Below are positions 10,450 to 20,934 of a stretch of DNA of 64,000 bases, in pieces; the first letter of the stretch is position 1; each line of letters opens with the position of its first letter. The notes beneath the pieces were generated by a model. It searched no databases, was not told the DNA's origin, and saw only the letters and a program-made list of their open reading frames with translations. A program made the position numbers and the translations under genes. This stretch comes from Ascidia mentula (Eukaryota > Chordata > Ascidiacea > Phlebobranchia > Ascidiidae): positions 13,087,001-13,151,000 of the forward strand of contig OX387199.1 in assembly GCA_947561715.1 (NCBI GenBank). Reading direction: 5' to 3'.

Positions 10450-12540
10450 GAGTATACTATGGTATGTCACTTGTAAAATATGTTAGAATGCCGTTTGTAG
10501 TGTACACATCTGTAGCTAGTTTTTCTATATAACTGGCAAAACGGAACGTTGAGTTTATTTAACCGACGTCACGTCTATCATATGGAGAAACATCGGGAGA
10601 ATTGCATTATGCTTGCAGTAACAGCAGCACAAAAGTCTAATAAGGAAATTTTACTTTGGACAAGTAAATTATTAAAAAGAAAATATCTATATGTGGGAGT
10701 CTAAAGTTTACCCTGTGTGATCCAACTTCATTTTGGTGCAGGCGAGCAGCAACATCTCAAAGAGGAACATATTAATAAAACCAAAATGTTTACACACCTA
10801 TAGTTTACTAATTCAGTTCAGTACAAAGCTAGCCATGAAAAATATTCTTCATTGGCAGGCCAAATAACTTTTTACAAAAGGTCAATTGAATTCATTTTAT
10901 TTTCGTAAACGTCAGCAAATAATCAGTACAACTTCTAGTATTCATTTTGAATGTAGACGTGACGAAGGACCGGTGGAACCATTCTTGGTTATAGGACCGG
11001 TCAAGGAGAATAAAGGGATTCTTACTAGGTTTTTGTGTTATTTACTGTTAATAATAGTCATATTTAACGGACTGAAATTGACTGGGTTACAATTTCCTGG
11101 CCTGAGGCTGCAAAAATAAAAAGCAAATATATTAACATACAAAACAAATTTGGATAATCCGTATTGTTCACCAAAAAACATCAAAATCTGCTCTAATTCC
11201 CTTTTATGTAATGTGTTTCAGTGTCACCATCACTAAGATTAGAAAAGTTTCAAGTGGAATACTGTTTCTCAACATATTTGCAGATGGTTGAGGTGGAATT
11301 ATAAAACAGCCAAAACCTGGACATTACCTACTTTAATGTAGTGAATTCAAAAGGAATGATGTAATATGTTTTAATAGTTCTGCATAGATCTATCTCAAAT
11401 TTAACCATATTTTTGTTTCCTTTTTACTTGTGTTTCATCACTGTGTTTCTCCGGTTCCAATTTTAATGTAAACAATTGTAGAGTTTGTTTTGTTTGCTTT
11501 CTGCATATTTGTTTACAATGTTATAAAGTAACTATGGTATTTGTTATTGTTTTCTTTTAAATGTGTTTCCTGCTCAAAAACCTTCTTGAACAACATTTAT
11601 GCCCTATCCTCACTGACTGTATTCTCTGACTTTGGAGTAAAACTTTGTTGTTGTGCTTTGCATTTTTCTAAAACATAACTTTGCAATAAATTTTTTCAAA
11701 CAACATTTTATGCATGTTGGTTAATACTACACTTCAGGGCTTGTGGTCTCTTAACACTTTTTCTTACAAGCAGTTTTAGGTAATTATGTACAACTGGTTT
11801 TGGTAAAAACTAACTTACCCACAAAACATAATTTCCAGCAACATGGCCAACCAAAAACTTACTTATAAATATGGTTTTTGAAGTTAGGCATTGTAGTTAT
11901 GATTTTTTGCACAATGATAGTGACCTCATTTTACTTTTTTGTCTGTGTAATCAATACACATGTTGTCATAACAAGGTATTTCTGCATAGATAAAAGTGAA
12001 TGTCATAAATTGTCAATCTTCACAAAGCTTGTAGGAAATCTTTTTTGTCATCCATTTCTTTGTTGTCAGTATACTGACATATATACCTTGAGTAGTAATT
12101 TTCAATGAAAATTGACTGTATCACACAAAAAACATATGGCGGGTGTAACAAGATTTTTCCTGACAATATTTATATAATTATGAGTCACACATAATTAAAA
12201 TGAATCCTTACAACACCTTTTGCTTTTGGAATGCTAGATATCACCACAGAATACTTCATAATGCTTTGAATGACCCAACCTTTTAATAATTTTGCACCTC
12301 ATTCAAACAACAGTATATAATACAACTTATCACAATGTCCAATATGTTTGATAAAAATGTATCAACTTTGTAAATATTAGGCAGAACAAAAACAATATAA
12401 TAGTTAATTTGAAGTCATCGTCCTGTGATGGGTGCACCCATAAGATCACATGTGATCTTATTCGGGTCTTGCAGGTAAGTATGTCCAACGTTCTTTACAA
12501 CATCTCTTCCGTCACCTTTCTCTTTTGTCACAGAACTTGA
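10450..12540. other. no gene; AT-rich DNA
   Basis: No supported coding sequence. The longest frames (10886-11119, 11878-12108) are isolated, lack homology that I recognise and have no splice or repeat context. No RNA gene seen. Confidence 0.5.
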
Positions 12541-12639
12541 AAGTTCATTTTGCTGCAATATGAGCAATGAGTTGTATTGTTCTCATTTCCTTAAGGCTTA
12601 ATTTCCACCTATTTGACATCACGCAGTACCACAAACAAA

Positions 12640-12774
12640 CAAACTGACATACAAAGTGACACGCACCAACGGTGACATGCAAAGTGACATGCTGAAGTTT
12701 TGTGACACGTGAAGTGACATGCTTGGAAAAAGTGACATATGTCACCGTGTGACATGTGTCACGAAAACGGTTAC
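12640..12774 (-). repeat. right terminal GTGACAT-rich repeat
   Basis: Repeated GTGACATGC units (the complement of the left array at 7376-7460) ending in CGGTTAC at 12768-12774. It forms the right arm of the candidate element. Confidence 0.65.
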
Positions 12775-13168
12775 AGCCCCTGTTGAGCATGGGACCAATG
12801 TGACACCGTATTTGTGGATAATGTTAATAATGCAGTTGTTATTTGCCAAAGTTTAGTTTTAGAAAAAAGCAGTTATGCAGCACTAAGCAGATAGATGCAC
12901 TAATAAGTTGTGTAATTAATGATAAATACACTTGCAACTGTGACGGGAAGCATCTGCAATACCTCAAAAGAATCTATAGCATGGCACCGCATATCGCTCC
13001 ACTGTTATGTTAAAATAGAGTAGTTATGCAGCACCAAACATAGGTATACAAAGATAAAAGATTTGTGTTTAACAAATATGTTAAAAATGTGATTATAAAT
13101 GTTTGATTGAAAGCCTGAAAGTGAAAGGAATCGTAGCATGGCAACATAGAAATCATAGTACATATTTG

Positions 13169-13338
13169 AAACCGTACTTATTAATTGTGTGCGTGAAACC
13201 TTGGCGTTAACCAAAAGAAAAGGGCTGTTAAGCACCTCCTTAATATAGTTATGAAAAGAGCTTGGATAATCCCTATATAAGGGCATGGCCCCCCATAAAA
13301 GGGCATAGCACCATAGAAATCATAGTACAAATATGAAA
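13169..13338 (+). repeat. dispersed repeat, copy A
   Basis: Shares with 14089-14310 a series of blocks in the same order: ACCGTACTTATTAA, AAACCTTGG, GTTAACCAA, AAGCACC, ATATAGTTATGAA and TATAAGGGCATGGC, then AAATCATAG. Family not recognised. The hAT MITE at 13347 lies just after its end. Confidence 0.7.
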
Positions 13339-13346
13339 CTGTAGAG

Positions 13347-13569
13347 CAGTGTTTCTTAACCTTTTTTGGATCGCGAACCCCTAAAACATTCTTTGAAAAG
13401 CTATGAACCCCTTTGCAATGTTGAAAAATTAAAATTCGTTGACAGCGAAACCTTATGGACAAAGGAAAATACGTGGATTTTCAGTATAATTTTATTTCGC
13501 TTCATGGACCCCTTAGTGTATCTTCTCGGACCCCTTGGGGGTTCATGGACCCCAGGTTAAGAACCCCTG
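13347..13569. mobile_element. hAT-type MITE, 223 bp
   Basis: The termini are inverted: CAGTGTTTCTTAACCT at the left and AGGTTAAGAACCCCTG at the right. An exact 8 bp duplication CTGTAGAG flanks it (13339-13346 and 13570-13577). CAGTG-type ends with 8 bp duplications are diagnostic of the hAT superfamily. It is too short to code for a transposase. The 64-codon frame inside it is incidental. Confidence 0.95.
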
Positions 13570-14088
13570 CTGTAGAGGATAATGAAAATTGTATGTTATC
13601 GCTTTTGTTTGTTTAACCACATTCGTTCATTAACGCACGTCACTTTTTGATTCGCCTTGTCTCGATTTTCGTGCGTTATTAATCTGATAAGCCCGCTCTC
13701 GCACGAGAGAGAAATTCATCTTGATTACCTTTTAGTGATCGGAATTTTCCGCTGACCAAAGCCTTATGTTTTTTTTGTAATCTACGTTTGTTTTCCGACA
13801 TTTTTACCCGGTCAACACGCCTGAAAGTTAGTTGTTATAATTGACCGCTTGGGCTGTAAAGCCAGACAGTTTCTGAACCGCAACATTGATCATTTGTACT
13901 GTCTCAACGCCACCATTGGATTTACTCGAACTGCATCATTGAAATTGCATCTTTTATTGTGACTACTCGCATGCTTTACTAATTTTAATACAACCCCGTA
14001 ATTACTAATTGCACAGTGTTGGAGTCTTTTTGGAGTCATAGTTAGGTTTTGTGTTATCTCAGAGTAAACATAACATAAATCCTACAAA

Positions 14089-14310
14089 ACCGTACTTATT
14101 AAACCATAGAATACTAAAACTGTTTTAGTATTCTATGATTAAACCTTGGTGTTAACCAACCTATGTAAGAAAAGGACAGTTAAGCACCCACTACATATAG
14201 TTATGAATTGCTTTCACAAATTAAAATTATTGTGAGAAGAGGACAGGCGCTTGGAGAATGCCCATATAAGGGCATGGCACCATATAAATCATAGCATGGC
14301 AACATGTTTG
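14089..14310 (+). repeat. dispersed repeat, copy B, with internal hairpin
   Basis: Copy of 13169-13338. It differs by carrying a perfect 15 bp inverted repeat (14105-14119 against 14123-14137, 3 bp loop) that copy A lacks. A further AAAAGGACAGTTAAGCA block at about 14341 suggests a third, truncated copy. Confidence 0.7.
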
Positions 14311-14490
14311 CAAAGATGCATTTACAGAAATATTACGTAGAAAAGGACAGTTAAGCAATTAATAATCAACTGTTTAGCTGACAAGATTGTTGTGAATCAT
14401 ATCATAGTGCACTGCACTGGTGAGACCCATTAGGTTGAAGTGACCCTTTCTGTAGGTCAGAGCTCACAAAAAAAGTCTAAAAAACATAAA

Positions 14491-14885
14491 TGTTACGCTG
14501 CCCTTGGCAGTCAGACGGGCGTGACTGGTTGCGCCCGGACAGTGCAACAGACGTGATTTCTGCAATGGTTCTTAGCGCACAAACACTTCTTCTTCAAAAG
14601 GAATGGGTCAACTTTGTTCCGAAGGCGCTGCGGTTTCTACACAACAGGCGTTGAATTAGCGACCAAAAACATTGAAATTAAATGCACAATTCACCAAACT
14701 ATTGTGGAACCAGTCACAAAAAATATCGGCTTATTCCAAATCAATCACACAGCAGGAAACAACATAAGCAGAACAAAACTCAGCAAACAACAGTACAGGC
14801 ATGCACTGGGGTTCTACGGAAACAACGGTACATTGTGTTGACGTTAAATTATCAATACATCACATAACGTAGTGGCGATGTAATA
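14491..14885 (-). repeat. probable 3' LTR of the BEL/Pao element
   Basis: On the minus strand a polypurine tract (GGGGGGAG, about 14886-14893) follows the pol remnant. Next comes sequence opening TATTACATCGCC and closing CAGCGTAACA, which are the imperfect inverted ends typical of BEL/Pao LTRs. An AATAAG-type signal lies inside. No 5' partner LTR was found in the window, so the boundaries rest on these end motifs. Confidence 0.6.
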
Positions 14886-15014
14886 CTCCCCCCAAAATGT
14901 AGGAATGACATGAAACATTTTTTACAAACACATCGCCAATATCGTGCGTATCGCGACGAGAAATCAGTGTCCGAAGGTATCTTCAGAAGAACGAGCAGTT
15001 AACCCGGAGTTCAT

Positions 15015-15326
15015 CTAGCAACCCGAGGTGACATCGCTCGGAAAGGTTGAGGAGGTCTCGTCAGAATCAACGATGCGACACAGCTTTTTGTGGCGCCGGA
15101 AGACACCGCTGCTCGTCCGACCGAATACAGTGCGAACTTTTTCATTTTCCTCGGGGTACGTCTCAATGATTCGACCGATCGACCATTTTGAACGACACTC
15201 AGATTCGCACACAAGTAGGACGACATTATTTTTCTTAAAGTTGCGACGAGAATCATGCCACTTTGGACGAGCAGTGATAACCGGCAGGTATTCTCGCATG
15301 AACCTCGCATGAAGGAATGTCGTCAT
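15015..15326 (-). pseudogene. BEL/Pao pol C-terminal domain (DUF5641-like), degenerate
   Basis: The minus-strand frame has the REYLP, KW, VLL, W-S-IGRI and RTVFGRTSS elements of the C-terminal domain that follows the integrase core in BEL/Pao polyproteins. The RNase H and the integrase DDE core that should lie between it and the RT (15489 onward) are absent, because only 160 bp separates the two. An internal deletion of well over 1.5 kb is therefore inferred. No function is expected. Confidence 0.8.
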
Positions 15327-15488
15327 CCCAATTCAGTTCCAATCTGCACAAGTCCTGCAGCAATAACTTGGCCCTTAGAATCACGGGAGATACAAAACCC
15401 AGAGGGTCTTAAAGTGAACTGATAGCTGAAAGGATTACTTTACGCGTGTGCGGCCTGCTTGGCAGTTTGACTTTGAACCGAAAGCAGG

Positions 15489-16113
15489 TCAGTCGTCCAC
15501 ATAAAAATTGCGCCGTAGAACGGATTCAACCTGTGGATCAAAGTTTTTACCAAATAAATCTGCGGTCTGCCTCAGACAGAAGGTGGCGCAACTCGGAGAG
15601 GACGTTGCACCAAATAAGTGAACTTTCATCTGGTGAGGCGTCGGTGCACAGGTCAGATCTCCACCGGGCCACCAGAGAAATCGAAGAGCATGGCGATCAT
15701 GGGGTTCCACCCGAACCTGGTGGAACATTGCCTCGATGTCACAATCAAGGCAACTGGCTGACAGCGAAAACGGGTTAGCACGCCAACCAAACTGTTTACA
15801 AAATCAGGACCTTGCATCAGTGCGTCGTTCAGTGAGACGCTTCTGCTTCGGGCAGCACAATTAAACACCACACGAAGCTTGTCAGGCTTGTGTGGGTTAA
15901 ACGACCATGTTATCGGGAATTTCTTCAGCGTATCCTTTGGATATGTACGTTTGCACCGTGTCTACATATCCCTTTCGCAGAACATCGTTGTTTCAAATCG
16001 ACCAGTCGCTTTTCCGCCACCTGGCGGCTGGGTGGCAACTTTTCGATTCCAGGTCTCCAGGGTAATGGGAGCTCAAAATGTCTATCTTGATGCTTCACCG
16101 ATGCCTTCATCAT
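15489..16113 (-). pseudogene. BEL/Pao reverse transcriptase remnant
   Basis: Three overlapping minus-strand frames together cover the RT. The frame at 15925-16113 has the LPLPW and LPPSRQVAEKRL segment. The frame at 15653-15871 has [19 protein letters not shown] and LVGVL-RFR. The frame at 15489-15728 has MFHQV, LRFLWW, VHLFGATSSPSCA and the catalytic YVDD. All are characteristic of Pao-type RTs. The switch of frame at about 15,700 and the gap at about 15,900 show frameshifts, so the copy is dead. Confidence 0.9.
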
Positions 16114-16185
16114 GTCATAAACAATTCGATCTTCCCTTGATGTGGGTATGTCGAATACTGATGTCCCGTCGCCAAAGTCGCTCTT

Positions 16186-16680
16186 CTACAAACACGCTAT
16201 CTCCCGTTGGAACATGACATGTGCAACCTTCAGAAAACGGACATGTGCTTCGCCACTTGCAGACGAACCAAGTGCGGGACCAAAGAGTGACCAGCCAAGA
16301 GACGTCTTTACAGCACAAGGGGTCCCCTGCGGTCCAGAACGCGTACACTGTACGTGAAAGGCTGCGGGATTATCGGCTCCGATCAGTATCGTCACAGTTC
16401 CCCCTTCCAAACGACGCAGGGGTAACTCCCTGAGGTGATTTAACTCGGCAAGCTTCTTTGCATCAGGGATCCAATTCGGCGACACGGGAATTTTGTCGAT
16501 GGATAGCACTTCCGGCAACAACATCGGCATGACGATGAAAGATACAGTGGAGCCTTGGTACACTCGCGATTGATCTGTCAGAGTGCTCAGACAAATCTTA
16601 CGATCCTTGGATTGCAGACCAAGTTTATCAATCAGACCTTGTTCGCAAAATATAGACGTAGAACCTTGATCAAGAAACAC
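16186..16680 (-). pseudogene. BEL/Pao aspartic protease (DUF1758-like) region
   Basis: A 164-codon minus-strand frame matches the protease region of BEL/Pao polyproteins. The FLDQGSTSIFC opening carries the catalytic D-x-G-S, followed later by LIGADNP and AVKTSLGWSLFGP. It sits between the gag and RT remnants in the expected order and is the best preserved part of the element. Confidence 0.88.
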
Positions 16681-16718
16681 GTACGAATTTACCTCGATGT
16701 CGTTGTGTCTGACCTTTG

Positions 16719-17018
16719 TCAGGTCTCCATCAGATATTTTGGTCGACCTTGCTTGACTGGCGGAAATTGTTTGAGCCGACGTTCACATGCGTTGGCAATA
16801 ATATGGGGTTGTCTGTAATCGTATTCAAGTCGGGAACGGGCTTTCGAGTATCCTGAGATCTTATCCTTGCTGTAGATCTCAAGCTTAGCAGATATGAAGC
16901 AGAGTTGCAACAAACAAACTAGCCATGAATCTTGGGACTCAATGGCACGAACAAATGATCCGTTGAACATGATGTTCAACGGATCACCATCAAACTTTCT
17001 GACCTCGGGCTGGGGCAA
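16719..17018 (-). pseudogene. BEL/Pao gag (DUF1759-like) remnant
   Basis: The minus-strand frame begins with the PEVRKFDGDP motif that opens the conserved gag domain of BEL elements. The SFVRAIES, LLQLCF and YDYRQPHIIANAC segments follow. The zinc-knuckle part and the junction to the protease are shortened. Sequence further upstream on this strand (17018-17320) is not recognisable. Confidence 0.82.
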
Positions 17019-17529
17019 ACAATTCGCTGTTGTATGAATTCCTCTTCTGGGACGTATCTACGCGACGGAGAGACAACAAGTTCGACGGAAGGGGATCAGG
17101 ACCTTGATATGACTTAGCAACGGGTGCGCTGACAGTTTGTGGGAAAAACGGCTTCGGGCTCAGATACGCATGAACAATTGTTAGAAACGCCTGGTGGTTT
17201 TGTCACGCCGCTTAGGACGCACACGCACGATATTCCAGAGCCAGGTTGTTTTGAAGAAACGGGTAGCGAAACCCATGTAGATTCTTGATATTTCGCAATT
17301 TTCTGTACCGAACAGCACAACGACGCAGCATTCTGTAACTTTTACAGATCCGCCTTTACAAACGTTTACGACAGCTGTGGTCGATCAAACGTTTTCCCCG
17401 CTTCAACCAACTGGACCGAGTAATATGGGTCAAGTAGGTTCTTGCGTTGAATCAATGTTTTCAACCGCTGCTCAGACGTATTTCAGCACACCGCGATATC
17501 CCACTCGTCCCACTTATTCTGCGCCTTCT

Positions 17530-17996
17530 GGACGTTTTGCAACTGTCATGGGCATCGCAAAATTGTTTTTCCGCCAATGTGACAAAATTCGATTAAATTG
17601 TGGTTAGCGAGCGTGGACACGATTTTTCAAAATAATAATGTCACCTGTGCTATCGAAAAATTTAATCTGATAATCGCTTCTTTGAATCAGAAACAGGCGC
17701 AGATAGTAGGTCACATTATCTTGAGAAAAATCATAGGAACGGTCAAAAAAGGCACTTCTAAAAGCGTACGACAGTAGTCTGATCACCGAGGTTCATGAAT
17801 TGTTCCACGAACTTTACCTCAATGATAAGAAACCGAGCGCATTGTTATTGCGAATGAAGGTTCTTCTGGGCAATCATCAACAGATAAGCAAGGACGCGTG
17901 AAAGTTGTTTAAGAATCCTTTCTATGACCGAATTACCTGTAGAGGAATTGGCTGACAAGGCTGATTACATAACCCTGATAAGAGCCTAGTAAGTTT
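17530..17996 (+). pseudogene. Ty3/Gypsy gag remnant, frameshifted
   Basis: Plus-strand frames contain typical Gypsy gag blocks in order: a LWLASVDTIFQNNNVT segment, PSALLLRMKVLLG near 17,850, and VEELADKADYI near 17,940. Stops and frameshifts interrupt them. The position immediately before protease and RT remnants of the same type supports the call. Confidence 0.75.
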
Positions 17997-18254
17997 CAGC
18001 CAAGTAAGACAGAGAAAAAGGAGGAAATTTCGAGTCATAACAACCTTGCCGCCAATACGCAAATGTTGATTAATGACAACATGGAGAGACGCCTTCGCTC
18101 CGTAACAGCAGAGTTGGATGCAATAAAATCGGCTCGAAGAATTCGCGATATCAGGCACCGAGAAGGCAGAAAAGGGGTGCGTCCCTTTTATTAAGAGGAA
18201 CAATGTCGGGGCGGAAAGTATTCTACAACATTCACCATATTTGATAAAAATCAT

Positions 18255-18500
18255 AGGTTACCCTTTCTCGTTGATACAGACAGCACTGTCAGTCTCATTC
18301 CCCATCATTCAGCGCGTGAATTTTGTACTAGTCTTCCGGTTAAAATAAAATGCGCTTTGGGTAACGAGTTCCATTCATATGGAGAAGTTGAGTTGTCTGT
18401 AAATTGTAACATTGGACGTTTCAAGTGGACGAATTTTGGGTGCTGACTTTTTAAACAACTTTAATTTGTTAGTTGATGTTGGTCACAAGCGTCTGTTGCG
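18255..18500 (+). pseudogene. Ty3/Gypsy retropepsin remnant
   Basis: The PFLVDTDSTVSLIP segment (about 18,262-18,305) is the retropepsin active site with the usual DTG changed to DTD. The C-terminal ILGADFLNNFNLLVD block follows at 18,430-18,480 in another frame. The changed catalytic motif and the frameshift mark it as inactive. Confidence 0.82.
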
Positions 18501-18705
18501 TGATAGAAAAACGCGAAGAAAAAGGCGTGTCTGTCACAGTCCTATAGAAAAAAGGGACAACTTAGTCGATCCGACTAGTCATGTCGTAGGGCCGATTAGT
18601 TGTGAAAAAAGCGAGTCCGCGCATGATGACACGCCGATTATTAACCTTGTTACAGCATTGCTTGAAGGTAATGAGGAGATGGTAGTTGATAACTTTTAGC
18701 GCATT

Positions 18706-19845
18706 TTGGACAAGCTTCCTGAGCTAACCCAGCCCATGACGTATAACAAGCCCGTGAAACATGATGTAATGCACTGCATAGTGACATCGGGTAGACCTGT
18801 TTCTTGTAGACCTAGCAGATTGTCGCCTAAAACTTTGCAAATCGCTAGGGAGCATTTTGCCAAACTCGAAAAACAAGGAATTGCATCTATCATGTCATAT
18901 TAAAGAACAGTTCCCAGTATCGTGATGCTATTGTTTAACACGCAATTGCTTTGTCCCGACACCAACCTGTTACAATTAGCCACGAGCATTTTCCAAACTC
19001 ACGTCAACTCGATTAGAACGAATGAACATTCATCATTCATGCTAAATGACACAAGTAGCGCTCCGTACACCTCATTAAAACGTTCTACATCAATTTTGAC
19101 ATAACCTTTGACACTAACGTCATTTTTTAAGTACCTGAACCCAATAAACTGCACTCTCTCTGTCTATATATTCCATTCAAATTCATCATGTAACCAGAGA
19201 CAGAGAGAGCCAGAGAAAGAGAGACCACACAGAGAGACAGAGAGAGATGAAGACGAAACAAGTAAAGATTGTCGCCTAGCTATACGAGCTATTGTTTGAG
19301 AACAGTTTCTATGCGATGTTTGTAAGTTGTCGATGTGTTTTGTTGTTTTAATGAATATAATTGGAGGGTAAATCTTAAAGGTTTGCAGAATTTGTTTAAA
19401 CAGTAGAGCAGGAGTCAAATATACGGCAGTGTTATATTTTGTACTACGTCCCACCACGGGTCAGTGCAGTATCATTCGACCTTCTACTAGCCCTTGGACT
19501 TCCGCTTTGCATGTATTCCCCCAAAAAGATAAAAGTCTTAGTTTTGTGGGGGAATATCGGCCGCTGAACTTGTTAACTGAGGACGATTCCTACCCGCTTA
19601 CATATTTGCGCGATTTTACGAATGATTTAAATGGAAAAACGGTTTTTAGATCCATTGACCTACTTGGCGCACATTATCAGGTGTCGGTACATCCAGATTC
19701 GATTTCAAAAATTGCTGTAACTACACTGTTTGGTTCGTTCGAGTTTTTAAAACTTCCTTTTGGTATAAAGTGCACCAGTCAGACTTTTCAGCGATATATC
19801 AACCAATGCGTTAACGGATTTGAAGAATTTTCGACTTATATCCGG
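18706..19845 (+). pseudogene. Ty3/Gypsy reverse transcriptase remnant, split by an insertion
   Basis: The N-terminal part (18706-18892) carries the RPSRLSPKTLQIAREHF block. The central part (19470-19845) carries RPSTSPWTSALHV, EYRPLN, FRSIDL and the LPFGIKCTSQTFQR block. A 577 bp insertion (18893-19469) separates them. The RT stops just before the place of the catalytic Y-x-D-D and continues directly into integrase sequence, so the C-terminal RT and RNase H are deleted. Confidence 0.9.
18893..19469. mobile_element. 577 bp insertion in the Gypsy RT, solo-LTR-like
   Basis: Flanked by a 5 bp direct repeat TATCA (18888-18892 and 19470-19474). The RT coding on the two sides is in the same register, so the insertion point is exact. 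The insert opens with TGTCATAT and holds an AATAAA-type signal (about 19,143). It also has a GA-rich microsatellite (19199-19248). A TG start, a 5 bp duplication and this length suit a solo LTR. The right end (GTGCAG) is not a clean CA, so another element type is possible. Confidence 0.65.
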
Positions 19846-20460
19846 TCGTTTTGTGTGGCACGGCATGAACCGCGACATTGTGACTGGTGTCAAACTTGTT
19901 TACAATGTCAGAAATGCAAGGTAAGGAGACATATACGTGCACCACTTGGCAAATACGTTGAACCTACAGGGCGATTTCAACCTGTTAATATCGACATCGT
20001 GGGTCCCCTACCTGTGTGTAATGGGTTTTCATATCTTTGGACGTGTTGTTGTCGGTTTTCACGCTGGTTTGAGGCGATACGTCTAATTGACATTTCCGCC
20101 GCTACTTGTACTGATGCATTTTTGTTGTACTGGGTAGCCAGGTTTGGCGCGCCTCTGTGTGTTTCTACAGACAGAAGTAGTCAATTTATTTCTGAATTGT
20201 TCAATGAATTTTGTGTGCAGTTTGGGATAAAGTTACAGCAAACCACGGCTTATCGGCCCGAATCAAATGGCTTTATTGAGGTGCAGCATAAATATTTAAA
20301 ATCAGCTCTTAAGGCTTAAATCAACCTCATAATTGGCACGGGAATTCAGGACTTGTTCTTTTGGGTTTGTGCAGTGTGTATAAGCCTGACACTGACACCT
20401 GTGCTGCTGAAATGGTGTATGGACAAACACTGCGACTGCCTGGCTAGTTGTTTTTTTGAA
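19846..20460 (+). pseudogene. Ty3/Gypsy integrase remnant
   Basis: The frame runs through an H2C2-type zinc region (WCQTC, CQKCK) and the DDE core: NIDIVGPLP, then STDRSSQF, then ESNGFIE supply the two aspartates and the glutamate. A second-frame block near 20,385-20,450 (CAAEMVYGQTLRLPG) is the typical segment after the core. Near 19,850 the residues expected before the zinc region appear in the neighbouring frame, which implies two small compensating indels. Confidence 0.9.
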
Positions 20461-20589
20461 GAAAGTGTCCCCGAATTATCAATATCTGAATACTCCAAAC
20501 ATTTAACAGCGTTCATGTCACATTTAAATTTCGCAAACCGCAAATTTCAAAGACAAGATCATGAATATGCTGCTTTGGCTAGCTGTACC

Positions 20590-20924
20590 CATGTCTTTGC
20601 AAGGGTTCACGCTAAAAAAGGCACATTATATCCTCCCTATAAGGTTGTAAATGGACATCCTGTTAGCAATGAACGGGCGTGAAAATACTGTCACCGTTAA
20701 CCGACTTAAAGTAGCAAATCCACCTGCGTTGCAAGATTTAACCGACGTTTCGCCAATAAGTGCTGATCCCTTTGTTAATGAAACTTCACTTGTTTTAGCA
20801 GAAATAGCAGACGCTCTTTGGCCAACCGCCGTCAATCCACACGCAATCGATACATCACCTCAGGACACCCACGTTACTCGAAGAGGACGCGTAATCAGAA
20901 AACCTCTTCGGTATAGAGATTAGG
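20590..20924 (+). pseudogene. Ty3/Gypsy pol C-terminus
   Basis: Contains YPPYK in one frame and NGRENTVTVNRLKVA in the next, which is the C-terminal module of Gypsy integrases. It ends in a TRRGRVIRKPLRYRD-stop typical of the polyprotein end. The frame change between the two halves is a frameshift. Confidence 0.75.
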
Positions 20925-20934
20925 TACGGACAGC

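Larger units (their letters stand above)
7350..12774. mobile_element. candidate 5.4 kb inverted-repeat element with TGACAT-rich ends
   Basis: Reading inward from 7350 gives GTAACC, T-rich, TGACACGTGTCAC, GTGACATATGTCAC, then AGCATGTCAC-type repeats. The reverse complement read inward from 12774 gives the same series (GTAACC, TGACACATGTCAC, GTGACATATGTCAC, AAGCATGTCAC, TTCAGCATGTCAC). The arms are about 110-150 bp at roughly 80% similarity. No coding sequence is recognised between them, and no clear target duplication was found. The interior contains the large palindrome at 8741-10447. It could be one non-autonomous element carrying a nested one, or two independent ends of the same family. Confidence 0.55.

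Noticed and set aside
13366..13560. 64-codon frame with PLxxxLGPLGGSWTPG
   Set aside because: Lies entirely within the hAT MITE at 13347-13569.
15028..15312. Plus-strand frames across 15,028-16,820
   Set aside because: Antisense shadows of the minus-strand BEL pol remnants, which show recognisable motifs.
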